A stretch of 45,821 bases of DNA from assembly GCF_905372525.1 (NCBI RefSeq), contig NZ_CAJPPN010000018.1, positions 1 to 45,821 of the forward strand, read 5' to 3'. The stretch comes from an uncultured Porphyromonas sp. (GTDB taxonomy: Bacteria; Bacteroidota; Bacteroidia; Bacteroidales; Porphyromonadaceae). The notes below the pieces were generated by a model. That model searched no databases. It saw only the letters and a program-made list of their open reading frames with translations, and was not told the DNA's origin. Both the position numbers and the translations under genes were made by a program. Below are positions 34,114 through 42,679 of the stretch, piece after piece; the stretch's first letter is position 1, and each line of letters opens with the position of its first letter.

Positions 34114-35466
34114 ATGGATGCACTTGATATCGTCAAAGGCTTCAATGAGATCCTCTGGAACCACTTCCTGATGTACGTCCTCCTCGGCGTCGGGATCTTC
34201 TACTCTGTCTATCTGGGATTTCCCCAGATCCGTCACTTTCGCCTGGCCTTCCGCTATGCCTTTCGTCCCTCCACGGGGATGAAGGAGGTCGAGGGAGGGC
34301 CCAAGGTCAATTCTTTCCAGGCTCTAGCCACAGCCGTAGCCGCGCAGGTCGGTACGGGGAACGTAGCTGGGGTCGCTACGGCTATCGCCATGGGGGGGAT
34401 GGGATCCGTCTTCTGGATGTGGATCTCTGCTTTCCTCGGCATGGGGACGATCTTCTCTGAGGCGGTGCTCGCACAGAAGTATCGTAGGGTCTACGGCTCC
34501 GACATCGTCGGGGGGCCCGCCTACTATATCCACCAAGGACTCAAGACGAAGAAGCTAGCTGTCTTCTACTCCATCGCCATGATCATCGCTACGGGCTTCA
34601 TCGGGTCCATGGTGCAGGCCAATTCCATCTCACTCGCTATCACCACCGCTGTCGACGTCCAGCCCTGGATCATCGGGGGGACTATCGCCCTACTCGTCGG
34701 GCTTGTCATCATGGGGGGGCAGCAGCGTATCACCTCGGTGGCTGAGCTTGTCGTACCCTTTATGGCGGTCGCCTATATCCTTGGGTCAGTTATCATCATG
34801 GTGATGTGTGCCGATAAGCTCCCTGAGGTCTTTACTGGGATCTTCTCCGAGGCCTTCTCGACCAAGGCTGCTGCTGGGGGAGCTGTAGGTACGGTGATGA
34901 AGTACGCTATCCGCTATGGGGTCGCTCGTGGGCTCTTCTCCAACGAGGCCGGTATGGGTACTACCCCACACGCACATGCCCTGGCAGAGGTCAAGGACCC
35001 CTCGGTACAGGGCTTCGTCGCCATGTCTGGGGTCTTCATCACGCTCCTCATCTGTACCTCTACAGCACTTGTGATCCTACTCACAGGAGCCTTCGCAGAT
35101 ACGAGCCTTCAGTCGGTAGAAATTACGCAGACGGCCTTTAACCAGACCTTCGGCAAGGCTGGGGTGATCTTCCTCGCTGTCTGTCTGCTCTTCTTCGCCT
35201 TCACGACGATCATCGGATGGTACATCTTCGGAGAGATGAACATCAAGTATCTCTTTGGAAAGAAGGGGGTCTATCCCTTCCGTGCCATCGTCCTCTGCTT
35301 CGTCTTCATGGGGTCGCTCTTCGCTGCGAACCTAGTGTGGGAGCTAGCAGATACCTTCAATGGGTTCATGATCATCCCTAATATCATCGCTATCGTATAC
35401 CTCTCACCACAGGTCAAGAAGACCTACAAGGAGTTCCTACGTAAGCGTAAGGCTGGCCAGCTCTAG
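34114..35466 (+). CDS. Sodium:alanine symporter (AGCS family)
   Basis: The protein has 450 residues, an ATG start and about ten membrane segments. It imports alanine or glycine with sodium. Family motifs are VGTGNVAGVATAIAMGG, FWMWISAFLGMGTIFSEAVLA, GLFSNEAGMGTTPHAHA (a conserved signature) and the late IIGWYIFGE. It is followed closely by a strong hairpin terminator. Confidence 0.95.
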   Translation: MDALDIVKGFNEILWNHFLMYVLLGVGIFYSVYLGFPQIRHFRLAFRYAFRPSTGMKEVEGGPKVNSFQALATAVAAQVGTGNVAGVATAIAMGGMGSVFWMWISAFLGMGTIFSEAVLAQKYRRVYGSDIVGGPAYYIHQGLKTKKLAVFYSIAMIIATGFIGSMVQANSISLAITTAVDVQPWIIGGTIALLVGLVIMGGQQRITSVAELVVPFMAVAYILGSVIIMVMCADKLPEVFTGIFSEAFSTKAAAGGAVGTVMKYAIRYGVARGLFSNEAGMGTTPHAHALAEVKDPSVQGFVAMSGVFITLLICTSTALVILLTGAFADTSLQSVEITQTAFNQTFGKAGVIFLAVCLLFFAFTTIIGWYIFGEMNIKYLFGKKGVYPFRAIVLCFVFMGSLFAANLVWELADTFNGFMIIPNIIAIVYLSPQVKKTYKEFLRKRKAGQL

Positions 35467-35484
35467 CCCCGTATCGCTCAAAAG

Positions 35485-35532
35485 TAGATAGGCGCACTAT
35501 CCGGATGATGGATGGTGCGCCTATCTATATTT
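35485..35532 (+). terminator. Intrinsic terminator after the alanine symporter
   Basis: TAGATAGGCGCAC (35485-35497) pairs perfectly with GTGCGCCTATCTA (35515-35527), followed by a TATTTA tail. Confidence 0.75.
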
Positions 35533-35589
35533 AGATGCTTCGCAAGGAGGGGGCGAGACTGAGTGTCTCCTGCTACCCAGTGAGGGTTG

Positions 35590-36378
35590 CTAGTCCACCT
35601 CGAACTGATCTAGGTAGAGGTTCGTCCCGTCCCAGACGGCATAGGAATTGTACTGTAGCCAGTCGCCTAGGATGAGGATGCGCTTATCTCCCTTGAGTGC
35701 TAGATCTAGGAGTAGATGTCTGTGCCCGAAGAGGTAGTAATCGACCTCAGGGTGTCGCTCGGAGTGATACTTGGCAAAGCGTACGAGGAGCTCTTGCTCG
35801 ACCCCGAAGTAGTCATTGTGGTAGGCATGGGGAATCCTCCCGTGGGTACGCCGAGCCATCCCTCTACGGCGGCTACGTAGGGAGCAGCTGAGGGCAAAGC
35901 CCACAGTCCAGCGTGGGTGGATCGCTCCATAGAGTAGGCGAGCTAGGGGATTGCGAAAGAGCTTGTAGAGGAACTTATTGGAGAACTTCTGCGCACAGTA
36001 CTCCTTGTCACCATGGGCTAGGCGAAAGGTCTTGCCTAGGAGCTCCACTGTGAGTGCATCATGGTGGATGATCGCCCCGACTTCCTGAGCGAGGTAGTCC
36101 CTGAACCACACATCGTGGTTGCCCGCGAAGAAGTGAATCTCCACCCCTCGGTCGTGCATCAGAGCGACTTGCCCGAGGAAGCGTACGTGCCCCTGGGGGA
36201 CTACAGCCTTGTACTCAAACCAGTAGTCAAACATATCGCCCAGGAAGTATACCGCCCTAGCCTCTGGCTCTATACTCTGTAGCCAGCGGACTAGTCGGCA
36301 CTCCACGGCTCGGGGATCTTCGTGATACCCTGATCCTAGGTGTGCATCGCTAGTGAAGAAGATCTTAGTGCGCTCCAT
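35590..36378 (-). CDS. lpxH: UDP-2,3-diacylglucosamine pyrophosphatase-like metallophosphatase
   Basis: I choose ATG 36376-36378 (262 residues) because the longer frame starts with TTG inside the upstream gene. It is a calcineurin-like phosphoesterase with all metal motifs: FTSDAHLGSG, GDMFDYWFEYK, GNHDVWF, LAHGDKEY and FGHRHL. LpxH removes UMP from UDP-diacylglucosamine in lipid A synthesis. The fit to the LpxH branch is good but not exclusive, since related phosphatases share these motifs. It follows the sufT-like gene by 13 bp. Confidence 0.88.
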   Translation of the reverse strand: MERTKIFFTSDAHLGSGYHEDPRAVECRLVRWLQSIEPEARAVYFLGDMFDYWFEYKAVVPQGHVRFLGQVALMHDRGVEIHFFAGNHDVWFRDYLAQEVGAIIHHDALTVELLGKTFRLAHGDKEYCAQKFSNKFLYKLFRNPLARLLYGAIHPRWTVGFALSCSLRSRRRGMARRTHGRIPHAYHNDYFGVEQELLVRFAKYHSERHPEVDYYLFGHRHLLLDLALKGDKRILILGDWLQYNSYAVWDGTNLYLDQFEVD

Positions 36379-36391
36379 CTCTCTGCTTATG

Positions 36392-36715
36392 CTACAGGAA
36401 GCCAAGCTCTAGCATGGCCTCCTCACTCATCATATCCTTGTTCCACTCAGGGTCGAAGGTTAGCTGTATATCCACGCCCGTTACCCCCTCGACATCCTCC
36501 ACCTTGAGTCGCACATCCTCTAGGATGAAGTCAGCCGCAGGGCAGTTGGGGGCGGTAAGGGTCATCGTGATGGTCACATGCTTGTCGTCGGTGAGCTCGA
36601 CGCAGTAGATGAGCCCCAGATCATAGACATTCACTGGGATCTCGGGGTCGTACACCGTACGCAGGACGGAGACTATATCTTCCTCTATACGGAGGTATTC
36701 GTTTTCGTCGGACAT
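36392..36715 (-). CDS. SufT-like iron-sulfur cluster assembly factor (DUF59/MIP18)
   Basis: The protein has 107 residues and an ATG start. It has the DUF59 hallmark: VYDPEIPVNVYDLGLIY near the N-terminus, then the cysteine-bearing TLTAPNCPAADFI, and VEGVTGVDIQLTFDPEW. Members help deliver Fe-S clusters to target proteins in the cytoplasm. It is co-directional with and just upstream of the LpxH-like gene. Confidence 0.92.
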   Translation of the reverse strand: MSDENEYLRIEEDIVSVLRTVYDPEIPVNVYDLGLIYCVELTDDKHVTITMTLTAPNCPAADFILEDVRLKVEDVEGVTGVDIQLTFDPEWNKDMMSEEAMLELGFL

Positions 36716-36985
36716 ATATCTAGTAGTATTGATACGTTTTATCTATAGGTAACTATTGAGTGGGGCTAATGGTTGAGCCCGAAAGTCCTGAGCGGGCCGA
36801 GTCACAGGACAGGTTAGTCGGGAGGGGGCTACCGATGGGGATCTCGGCCACTAGCCTCTGTGGGGACTGAGCTCGTCAGAAGTGAGCCGACTTCGTACTA
36901 ATAGCAGGGATTTAGATATATTTAGGTATCTTTGTCTTGCAGGAATGCGTAGAACAATATAAATAGAAACAATATTCTATAAGAT
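36716..36985. other. Intergenic region with a possible structured RNA
   Basis: The divergent gap contains several complementary segments: GGGCT/AGCCC (36763-36780), GTCCT/AGGAC (36785-36810), GGCCGAG/CTCGGCC (36795-36849) and GGTTAGT/ACTAGCC (36812-36856). Some cross each other, so not all can form at once. This is either a compact structured RNA or chance pairing in G-rich DNA. No RNA family is recognised. Confidence 0.3.
36927..36934 (+). promoter_or_regulatory. Candidate -7 box of the DUF1573 gene
   Basis: TATCTTTG matches TAnnTTTG, 51 bases before the ATG; no clear -33 partner was found. Confidence 0.45.
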
Positions 36986-37369
36986 ATGAAGAAGCTAGGT
37001 TTTATCTTGAGCGCACTACTCCTCTTCGTCGGAGTCGTCATCGCTCAGAACGGAAAGGGTGCTGTGATTACCTCCTCAGCCCCAGAGTTCGACTTTGGAA
37101 TTATCAAGGAAGCTAATGGCAAGGTCTCCCATACCTTCGTCATCCGTAATACAGGGGATGCCCCCTTGGTCATCACGCGTGTCGCTACTCCCTGTGCCTG
37201 CACGACACCCGAGTACAGCCGTGAGCCGATCGCTCCGGGTAAGGACGGGAAGATCACGGTGACCTACAATCCCGCAGGTCGCCCAGGTCCCTTCTACAAG
37301 AACATCGCTATCTATAGCAACGGGAAGGACGGCGCATTCACCCTCCGCATCAAGGGAACGGTCGAGTAG
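36986..37369 (+). CDS. DUF1573 secreted protein
   Basis: The protein has 127 residues and an ATG start. A signal peptide (KKLGFILSALLLFVGVVIAQ) precedes a single immunoglobulin-like DUF1573 domain: FDFGIIKEANGKVSHTFVIR, the strand motif NTGDAPLVITRVATPCACT and PGKDGKITVTYNP. Such proteins are common and abundant in Bacteroidetes periplasms; their role is not established. It is a single-gene unit with its own -7 box and terminator. Confidence 0.9.
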   Translation: MKKLGFILSALLLFVGVVIAQNGKGAVITSSAPEFDFGIIKEANGKVSHTFVIRNTGDAPLVITRVATPCACTTPEYSREPIAPGKDGKITVTYNPAGRPGPFYKNIAIYSNGKDGAFTLRIKGTVE

Positions 37370-37410
37370 CCCCGCTCCTCCTGTCCTTACTCTACCGGGG
37401 TAAGTGATTA

Positions 37411-37455
37411 AGGGAGACAGCTCTAGCCTATGTGCTGGAGCTGTCTCCCTTTTTG
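37411..37455 (+). terminator. Intrinsic terminator after the DUF1573 gene
   Basis: AGGGAGACAGCTC (37411-37423) pairs perfectly with GAGCTGTCTCCCT (37438-37450), followed by TTTTTG. Confidence 0.88.
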
Positions 37456-37516
37456 TTAGGTCGGTGGCTAAGCAAAATACCTATGGATAGGTAGTGTGTT
37501 TCTAGGTAAATAGCTG

Positions 37517-37524
37517 TACTTTTG
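37517..37524 (+). promoter_or_regulatory. Candidate -7 box of the kdsC-maf-nagA operon
   Basis: TACTTTTG matches TAnnTTTG and lies 25 bases before the kdsC ATG. A weak TTT stands in the -33 position. Confidence 0.5.
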
Positions 37525-37549
37525 TATACTAAATCTTTTAAAGAAGTCA

Positions 37550-38071
37550 ATGAGTAGTATTCCTTTCGATCTGACTAAGATCAAGGCGTTTGTCCTAGAC
37601 ATGGATGGCGTAGTCAGCGCCACAGTCAGTCCTATAGGACCAGACGGGATGCCGATGCGTACCGTCAATGTCAAGGACGGCTATGCGATGCAGTACGCCG
37701 TCAAGCAGGGCTATACCATCGCTATCATCTCGGGGGGAGCAAGCGAGGCGATGGAGCGACGCTTCCGACAGCTCGGTGTAGCCTATATCTACATGCGTAT
37801 CTCGGACAAGGCTGCTCAGCTCGACGTCCTCTGCCAGGAGTCTGGCCTCTCCCCCGACGAGATCGCCTACATCGGGGACGACATCCCTGATATCACGATC
37901 ATGCAGCGTGTGGCTCTGCCCTGTGCCCCTGCCGACGCGGCTCCTGAGGTGAAGTCCGTAGCACGCTACATCTCCCTCTGTGACGGGGGCTATGGGGTGG
38001 TGCGGGACGTCATTGAGCAGACTCTTCGGGCAAATGGTCGCTGGTCACTCTCAGCAGGCTTCGGTTGGTAA
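37550..38071 (+). CDS. kdsC: 3-deoxy-D-manno-octulosonate 8-phosphate phosphatase (KdsC)
   Basis: The protein has 173 residues and an ATG start. It is a HAD-family C0-type phosphatase that produces Kdo for the lipopolysaccharide core. The motifs are FVLDMDGV (nucleophile Asp, about residues 14-21), IISGGAS, the lysine in SDKAAQL and IGDDIPDI. It begins a tight run with maf (45 bp later) and nagA. Confidence 0.92.
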   Translation: MSSIPFDLTKIKAFVLDMDGVVSATVSPIGPDGMPMRTVNVKDGYAMQYAVKQGYTIAIISGGASEAMERRFRQLGVAYIYMRISDKAAQLDVLCQESGLSPDEIAYIGDDIPDITIMQRVALPCAPADAAPEVKSVARYISLCDGGYGVVRDVIEQTLRANGRWSLSAGFGW

Positions 38072-38116
38072 GTCAAGGGAAGGAATACAATATCGCTAGA
38101 TCTAGGTATATAAGGT

Positions 38117-38698
38117 ATGTGGGAGCACCTAGCACACTATAGGATCATCCTGGGGTCTCAGTCCCCTCGGAGGGTAGAGCTCCTACGAGGGCTAGACCTA
38201 GACTTCGAGCAGCATAGTCTGCCCGACATTGACGAGTCCTACCCCGAGGGACTCCCTCTGCAGGAGATCCCCCGCTACATCGCCACAAGGAAGGCCGAGG
38301 CCTACTATACCTCCCTACGTGAGGATACCCTGCTCATCACGGCCGACACCCTCGTCTTCGCAGAGGGTGAGGTGCTCGGCAAGCCTAAGACGCAGGAGGA
38401 GGCAGCTGCGATGCTCCACCGCCTCTCTGGCCGAAGGCACTACGTCACGACCGGGGTCTCTATCCGCACCTCGCAGCACGACCTATCCTTTGCTGATACG
38501 GCAGCAGTCGATTTCCTTCCCCTCTCATCGCAGGAGATCGATTACTACGTCCAGCGCTACTCGCCTCTGGACAAGGCGGGTGCCTATGGGATACAGGAGT
38601 GGATCGGCTACGTGGCCATCTCTCGCATCGAGGGCTCGTTCTACACCGTGATGGGACTGCCCGTACACTTAGTCAGCAAATACCTCAAGACATTATAG
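38117..38698 (+). CDS. maf: Maf-type nucleoside triphosphate pyrophosphatase
   Basis: The protein has 193 residues and an ATG start. Maf proteins hydrolyse non-canonical or excess pyrimidine nucleotides. The P-loop-like start ILGSQSPRRVELLRGL, ADTLVFAEGEVLGKP, and DKAGAYGIQEW are characteristic. It is the middle gene of kdsC-maf-nagA. Confidence 0.94.
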   Translation: MWEHLAHYRIILGSQSPRRVELLRGLDLDFEQHSLPDIDESYPEGLPLQEIPRYIATRKAEAYYTSLREDTLLITADTLVFAEGEVLGKPKTQEEAAAMLHRLSGRRHYVTTGVSIRTSQHDLSFADTAAVDFLPLSSQEIDYYVQRYSPLDKAGAYGIQEWIGYVAISRIEGSFYTVMGLPVHLVSKYLKTL

Positions 38699-38712
38699 AT
38701 AATTACAGATAC

Positions 38713-39885
38713 ATGTTTACACAGATAGTAGGAGGACGCATCTACACGCCCTCAGGATGGATCGATGGGGGCTCAGTCCTCATCGAGGGAACGAAGATAC
38801 GGGCTATCCTCAACTCTGATATTCCTATCGAGGATGCTTATCGGATCGATGCCCGTGGATCCTATATTATACCGGGGGGAGTCGAGACACACGTCCACGG
38901 GGCTGCTGGTGCGGACTTTATGGATGGTACTATAGACGCCTTCCGCACAGCTGCCGACTACCACCTACAGAATGGTACTACGACGATCTTCCCCACACTC
39001 TCTACCTCCAGCTACGAGACGATCATGAAGGGGATCGAGTGTACCGAGGCACTCATGCCCGACCCAGAGTCCTCCGTCGAAGGGCTACACCTAGAGGGTC
39101 CCTACTTCTCCGTCAAGATGGCTGGGGCGCAGCTCCCCGAGCTCATCCGCATAGCACGTCCAGAGGAGTATACCAAGATCATGGCACGAGGGCAGGGGAT
39201 CATCCGGCGCTGGGATGCAGCCCCCGAGATAGAGGGCACGCTGGAGTTTGGTCGCTACGTCCGTGAGCGTGGTGTCGTGACCGCCATAGCCCATACCGAG
39301 GCTGGGGAGAAGGAGATCAAGGAGGCCTGGGAGCATGGCTATACCCTCGCTACCCACTTCTATAATGCGATGAAGGTCTCCCACAAGAAAGGGGTCTACA
39401 AGATGCCTGGTGCCGTGGAGACAATCCTAGATATGCCCGACTTCGATATCGAGGTCATCTGCGACGGGATCCATGTGCCCCCACTGATGGTGCACCTAGC
39501 CTACGCTACCAAGGGGCGTGAACGGATGGCTCTGACGACAGATGCGCTCCTCTATACAGGGACGCCCCCAGACTTCAAGGATCCGACAGGACATGCGATC
39601 GTAGAGGATGGCGTGTGCAAGCTCTCCGACCATTCGGCTCTAGCTGGGAGCATTGCGACGATGGATCTCCTCATCCGCACGGCGGTCAAGCGGGCTCGTA
39701 TTCCCCTGATCGATGCTGTCTATATGGCTTCGGCGACACCTGCTCGTATTATGGGTATTCAGGATACGAAGGGTGCCCTAGAGGCTGGAAAGGATGCCGA
39801 TATTCTCTTCCTCGACGAAGACCTAGAGCTACGCTTCGTGATGCATCGTGGGCGTGTCGTGCGTGGCGAGGAATATCTCTCCTAG
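38713..39885 (+). CDS. nagA: N-acetylglucosamine-6-phosphate deacetylase
   Basis: I place the start at ATG 38713 (390 residues): the family's usual start MFTQIVGGRIYTPSGWID is there, whereas the longer frame would overlap maf by 100 bp. It deacetylates GlcNAc-6-phosphate in the cytoplasm, feeding nagB. Metal and active-site blocks are VETHVHGAAGADFMDG, LEGPYFS, ATHFYNAMK, VICDGIHV and LTTDALLYTG. It ends the operon; an 18-bp perfect hairpin follows. Confidence 0.95.
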   Translation: MFTQIVGGRIYTPSGWIDGGSVLIEGTKIRAILNSDIPIEDAYRIDARGSYIIPGGVETHVHGAAGADFMDGTIDAFRTAADYHLQNGTTTIFPTLSTSSYETIMKGIECTEALMPDPESSVEGLHLEGPYFSVKMAGAQLPELIRIARPEEYTKIMARGQGIIRRWDAAPEIEGTLEFGRYVRERGVVTAIAHTEAGEKEIKEAWEHGYTLATHFYNAMKVSHKKGVYKMPGAVETILDMPDFDIEVICDGIHVPPLMVHLAYATKGRERMALTTDALLYTGTPPDFKDPTGHAIVEDGVCKLSDHSALAGSIATMDLLIRTAVKRARIPLIDAVYMASATPARIMGIQDTKGALEAGKDADILFLDEDLELRFVMHRGRVVRGEEYLS

Positions 39886-39921
39886 CCTTCCCGTCAGAGA
39901 CTCACAATAATATAGTTCTTA

Positions 39922-39963
39922 CTAGGGGCTACACTACAGGCTTAGCTGTAGTGTAGCCCCTAG
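39922..39963 (+). terminator. Strong hairpin after nagA
   Basis: CTAGGGGCTACACTACAG (39922-39939) pairs perfectly with 39946-39963 around a 6-nt loop. No T-run follows, so termination is likely but not certain. Confidence 0.6.
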
Positions 39964-40002
39964 CGTATATATAGGGTTAGAGTCTGGGACTACTCTGATG
40001 AT

Positions 40003-40049
40003 GAGACCATTGCGCAAGCTGACCTCTTTACTGCTTGCGCAATGGTCTC
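40003..40049. repeat. Two opposed IS-end-like inverted repeats forming a 17-bp hairpin
   Basis: GAGACCATTGCGCAAGC (40003-40019) is perfectly complementary to 40033-40049. The outer GAGACCATTGC is the terminal sequence of the IS copy at 45505. This looks like two IS ends brought together by deletion of the element between them. Confidence 0.6.
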
Positions 40050-40051
40050 TT

Positions 40052-40288
40052 CTTGTTGAGTAGTGTGCGAATACCTCGCCAGTCAACGCAAGCGCTGATC
40101 TGTCGAAGGAACGAGTGCTTCATGCGGTCGCGACGCACCTGCGTATAAACTTGCAGGAAGCTCGGAGCGGATTCGGTTTGTTTGGTAGGTATAGCTTTCG
40201 ACTATTTCAGTCATGAAAATACTAAAGATCACTGGTATACGAAATAGCCAAAATCCTAAACTCCCTTGAAATGCCGTACAATGGTCTC
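40052..40288 (-). mobile_element. Truncated IS5-family copy, left bracket
   Basis: These 237 bp are the inverted, gap-free counterpart of 45505-45741 with about eight substitutions. They contain the IS end (GGTCTC at 40283-40288), the leader region and the first 47 codons of the transposase, then stop at the hairpin at 40049. The transposase start codon is ATA instead of ATG, so this copy cannot be active by itself. Confidence 0.85.
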
Positions 40289-40422
40289 AAGTAGAACAAC
40301 TAAGCTATGAGGATCTTGAAAGAGAAATAGATCTGAGCGTATCATATATACTTTCCTTTCCTACTAATGATATCATTGTCTATTCTGATAAAAAGCACCT
40401 CCTCAAAGAGCCCCTTTGCTGA
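40289..40422 (+). pseudogene. Possible 3' gene remnant beside the IS end
   Basis: A frame without a start codon reads VEQLSYEDLEREIDLS and SYILSFPTNDIIVYSDKKH, ending in TGA at 40420-40422. The composition looks coding, and it abuts the IS end exactly, as if an older gene was cut by the insertion. No family is recognised. It may be chance. Confidence 0.25.
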
Positions 40423-40456
40423 TAGAACAACATTAGGCAACAATGATTTCAACGGG

Positions 40457-42679
40457 TTACACGGCACCTTTAGCCTGATACTTCTCCCAATGAGAGGAGT
40501 TCCTGAATGTCACTATATCCCCTGCAAACAGGATCTTTCCTCCATGTTTACCCTTTCCTGGTCCAAGCTCCAAGACATAATCTACCCCTGATAGCCCTAG
40601 TACGGAATGCTCAACCAAGATGATCGTGGCTCCTTGGTCTGAGATCTTGCGAAACAAGCGCATCAAGCTCACCGCATCAGCTCTGCCAAGTCCCTTGAGC
40701 GGTTCATCAAAAATAAAGGTCCTCCCCTTCATCTTTTTATTTAATGCCTTAATAAGCTTCAAACGTTGGGACTCTCCTCCAGATAGTGTGTCTGTTGTAC
40801 GAGACAGGCTTAGATAGCCCAGACCAAGAGATACTATACACTCTAGCACGGCTTGGACTTTAGGGTGATTCTGAAATATTCCTAACTCTATCAACTGATG
40901 CACTGGAAGCGTGAGCAAGTCACGAAAATTTAACCCTCGATATTCTAGTGATAGAGTTTCCTCATTATATCTCATCCCAGAACAATCCTCACAGATGACA
41001 TCTACAATCGTTGTCGAGAAATCTAGGCTATATCGAATAACTCCCTTACCTCCGCATCTTTGACATTGGCATTCTGGGTTGGACAAGCTCAAGGGGCGAG
41101 ATAAGGAATTACTTTTCGCATAAATCTGGCGTAGCTCTGTAGAGACTTCACTATAGGAGGCTAGAGTAGAAGCCTTAGTTCCTCGTAATACCTTCTGCGA
41201 AATATACTCTGTTTTCTCTCTAAGCTGAGAAAGCTGACGAGAAAGCGTCGTCTTACCCGATCCAGAGACACCATAAATGCCCGTAATACGTCCCTCTGGA
41301 ATATCAACAGAGACATCTATAAGGTTATTTGCTGATATATGACTATAAGTCGTATAAGAATTACAGGCTCGCAGTCCAAACTCAACATCACAAGAATAGT
41401 TGGGTAAAGCATCCACAAGATTACCCCCATAAGCCCCAGCTCCAGGTCCCAAATAAATCGTCCGGTCTGTCTGTTCCAAGAAGTAAGGATTATGCTCAAC
41501 CATAAGAATCGTATTACCCCGTTGCTGCAGCTCTTTGAGATCCTGAAGGACTGAATCATACTCCGAAACATGCAAGCTAGCAGAGGGCTCATCAACTATA
41601 TAGAGGATATCACTAAGCTTAGCCGATATAATCCGAGTAAGTTGCACTCGCTGTAACTCACCGCCTGATAGCGTCGGGATACTACGATTTAGGCTAAGGT
41701 AGCCTAAATCACTCTTCACAAGTCGCTGTGCCACTTCTTGAATTCTATGAAGTAGGCGACGTAGTTCAGGGATAGTCTCCGAGAGTAATGATTTCGCTAA
41801 AAATTCAGATAGTTCATCCAGTTCAAGTGCATAAAGATCCCCTATAGAAAAACCTCGATAACGATAGCTCAGCACTTTCTCTGAAAAGCGCTTTCCTTGA
41901 CAATGTGAACAAGGCAAAAGAATCTGTACCGATTCCAACTTCTTGGCTGAAGATATGTGGGCATGATCCCTCTCCAAGGATTGAACTTGTTCAAGATACC
42001 CCACATAGTAAAAGGAGTGCGTACGCATCTTACCGCCAAGCTTATAGCGTACCTGATACTTTTGATCTGATTGACCATGTAAAAGCTGGTTTTTCTGTGC
42101 TGGAGCAAGTTCTCTGAAGGGTATATCACAGGGGATGCCACTTATTTCCGCATACTTGAGTAGCAAAGCCTGATCATGTGGACTAGAAAGTAAAACAAAT
42201 GGTCGCTCAAGCAAAGTACGCGTCTCATCGATTAGAGCCTTGGGATCTATTTGTCTCACTACCCCAAGTCCTTCACAAAAGGGACAGGAATTACCTGGGT
42301 TATTGATTGTAAATAGACTAGGGCTCATCTCTGATATAATAGAGTACAACAGGCGAAACTCTCGATCTACATGCAGGAAACTAGCAAGCAAGGAACGGGG
42401 ATTGACATTCTGGTTATCTTGCTTTAAGGCAATCGTAGGCTTGATATGTTCATAACTTTCAATTTCATAGTCCTTATAGATGCCTTGATTTTGGTTATTT
42501 ATTTTCCCCCACTCTTCCTGGGCGATAGCGTACACTGTCCCATAGGCAAGCGAAGTCTTACCAGAGCCACTAGGACCTGACACACCGACAAAGCTATGTT
42601 CTTCAAGGAGAAGATCTATCCCTTTAAGATTATGGGTTTGTATCCCCTGGTAGCTGATAATATTGTCCTTCTGTGCCAC
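40457..42679 (-). CDS. Short UvrA-like ABC ATPase, candidate self-resistance protein
   Basis: The protein has 740 residues against about 940 for housekeeping UvrA; the start is GTG at 42677-42679. It has both ATPase modules: Walker A GPSGSGKT (35-42) and GVSGSGKT (470-477), signatures LSGGELQR (337-344) and LSGGESQR (632-639), and Walker B LYIVDEPS and FIFDEP. Zinc-finger cysteine pairs are kept (CPFC 132-135, CSHC 257-260, CQRC 539-542, CEDC 563-566). The second module reads DEPLKGLG where UvrA has DEPTTGLH. Short UvrA paralogues such as DrrC protect producers of DNA-binding antibiotics. It overlaps the upstream E1 gene by 50 bp, so it belongs to the operon. The resistance role is inference. 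Confidence 0.88.
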   Translation of the reverse strand: MAQKDNIISYQGIQTHNLKGIDLLLEEHSFVGVSGPSGSGKTSLAYGTVYAIAQEEWGKINNQNQGIYKDYEIESYEHIKPTIALKQDNQNVNPRSLLASFLHVDREFRLLYSIISEMSPSLFTINNPGNSCPFCEGLGVVRQIDPKALIDETRTLLERPFVLLSSPHDQALLLKYAEISGIPCDIPFRELAPAQKNQLLHGQSDQKYQVRYKLGGKMRTHSFYYVGYLEQVQSLERDHAHISSAKKLESVQILLPCSHCQGKRFSEKVLSYRYRGFSIGDLYALELDELSEFLAKSLLSETIPELRRLLHRIQEVAQRLVKSDLGYLSLNRSIPTLSGGELQRVQLTRIISAKLSDILYIVDEPSASLHVSEYDSVLQDLKELQQRGNTILMVEHNPYFLEQTDRTIYLGPGAGAYGGNLVDALPNYSCDVEFGLRACNSYTTYSHISANNLIDVSVDIPEGRITGIYGVSGSGKTTLSRQLSQLREKTEYISQKVLRGTKASTLASYSEVSTELRQIYAKSNSLSRPLSLSNPECQCQRCGGKGVIRYSLDFSTTIVDVICEDCSGMRYNEETLSLEYRGLNFRDLLTLPVHQLIELGIFQNHPKVQAVLECIVSLGLGYLSLSRTTDTLSGGESQRLKLIKALNKKMKGRTFIFDEPLKGLGRADAVSLMRLFRKISDQGATIILVEHSVLGLSGVDYVLELGPGKGKHGGKILFAGDIVTFRNSSHWEKYQAKGAV

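Noticed and set aside
36781..36790. RNase P RNA, because of a CGAAAGTCC string
   Set aside because: The region is only about 150 bp and lacks the other conserved RNase P segments.
38599..38712. N-terminal extension of NagA
   Set aside because: It overlaps maf by 100 bp and is unlike the family; the normal N-terminus starts at ATG 38713.
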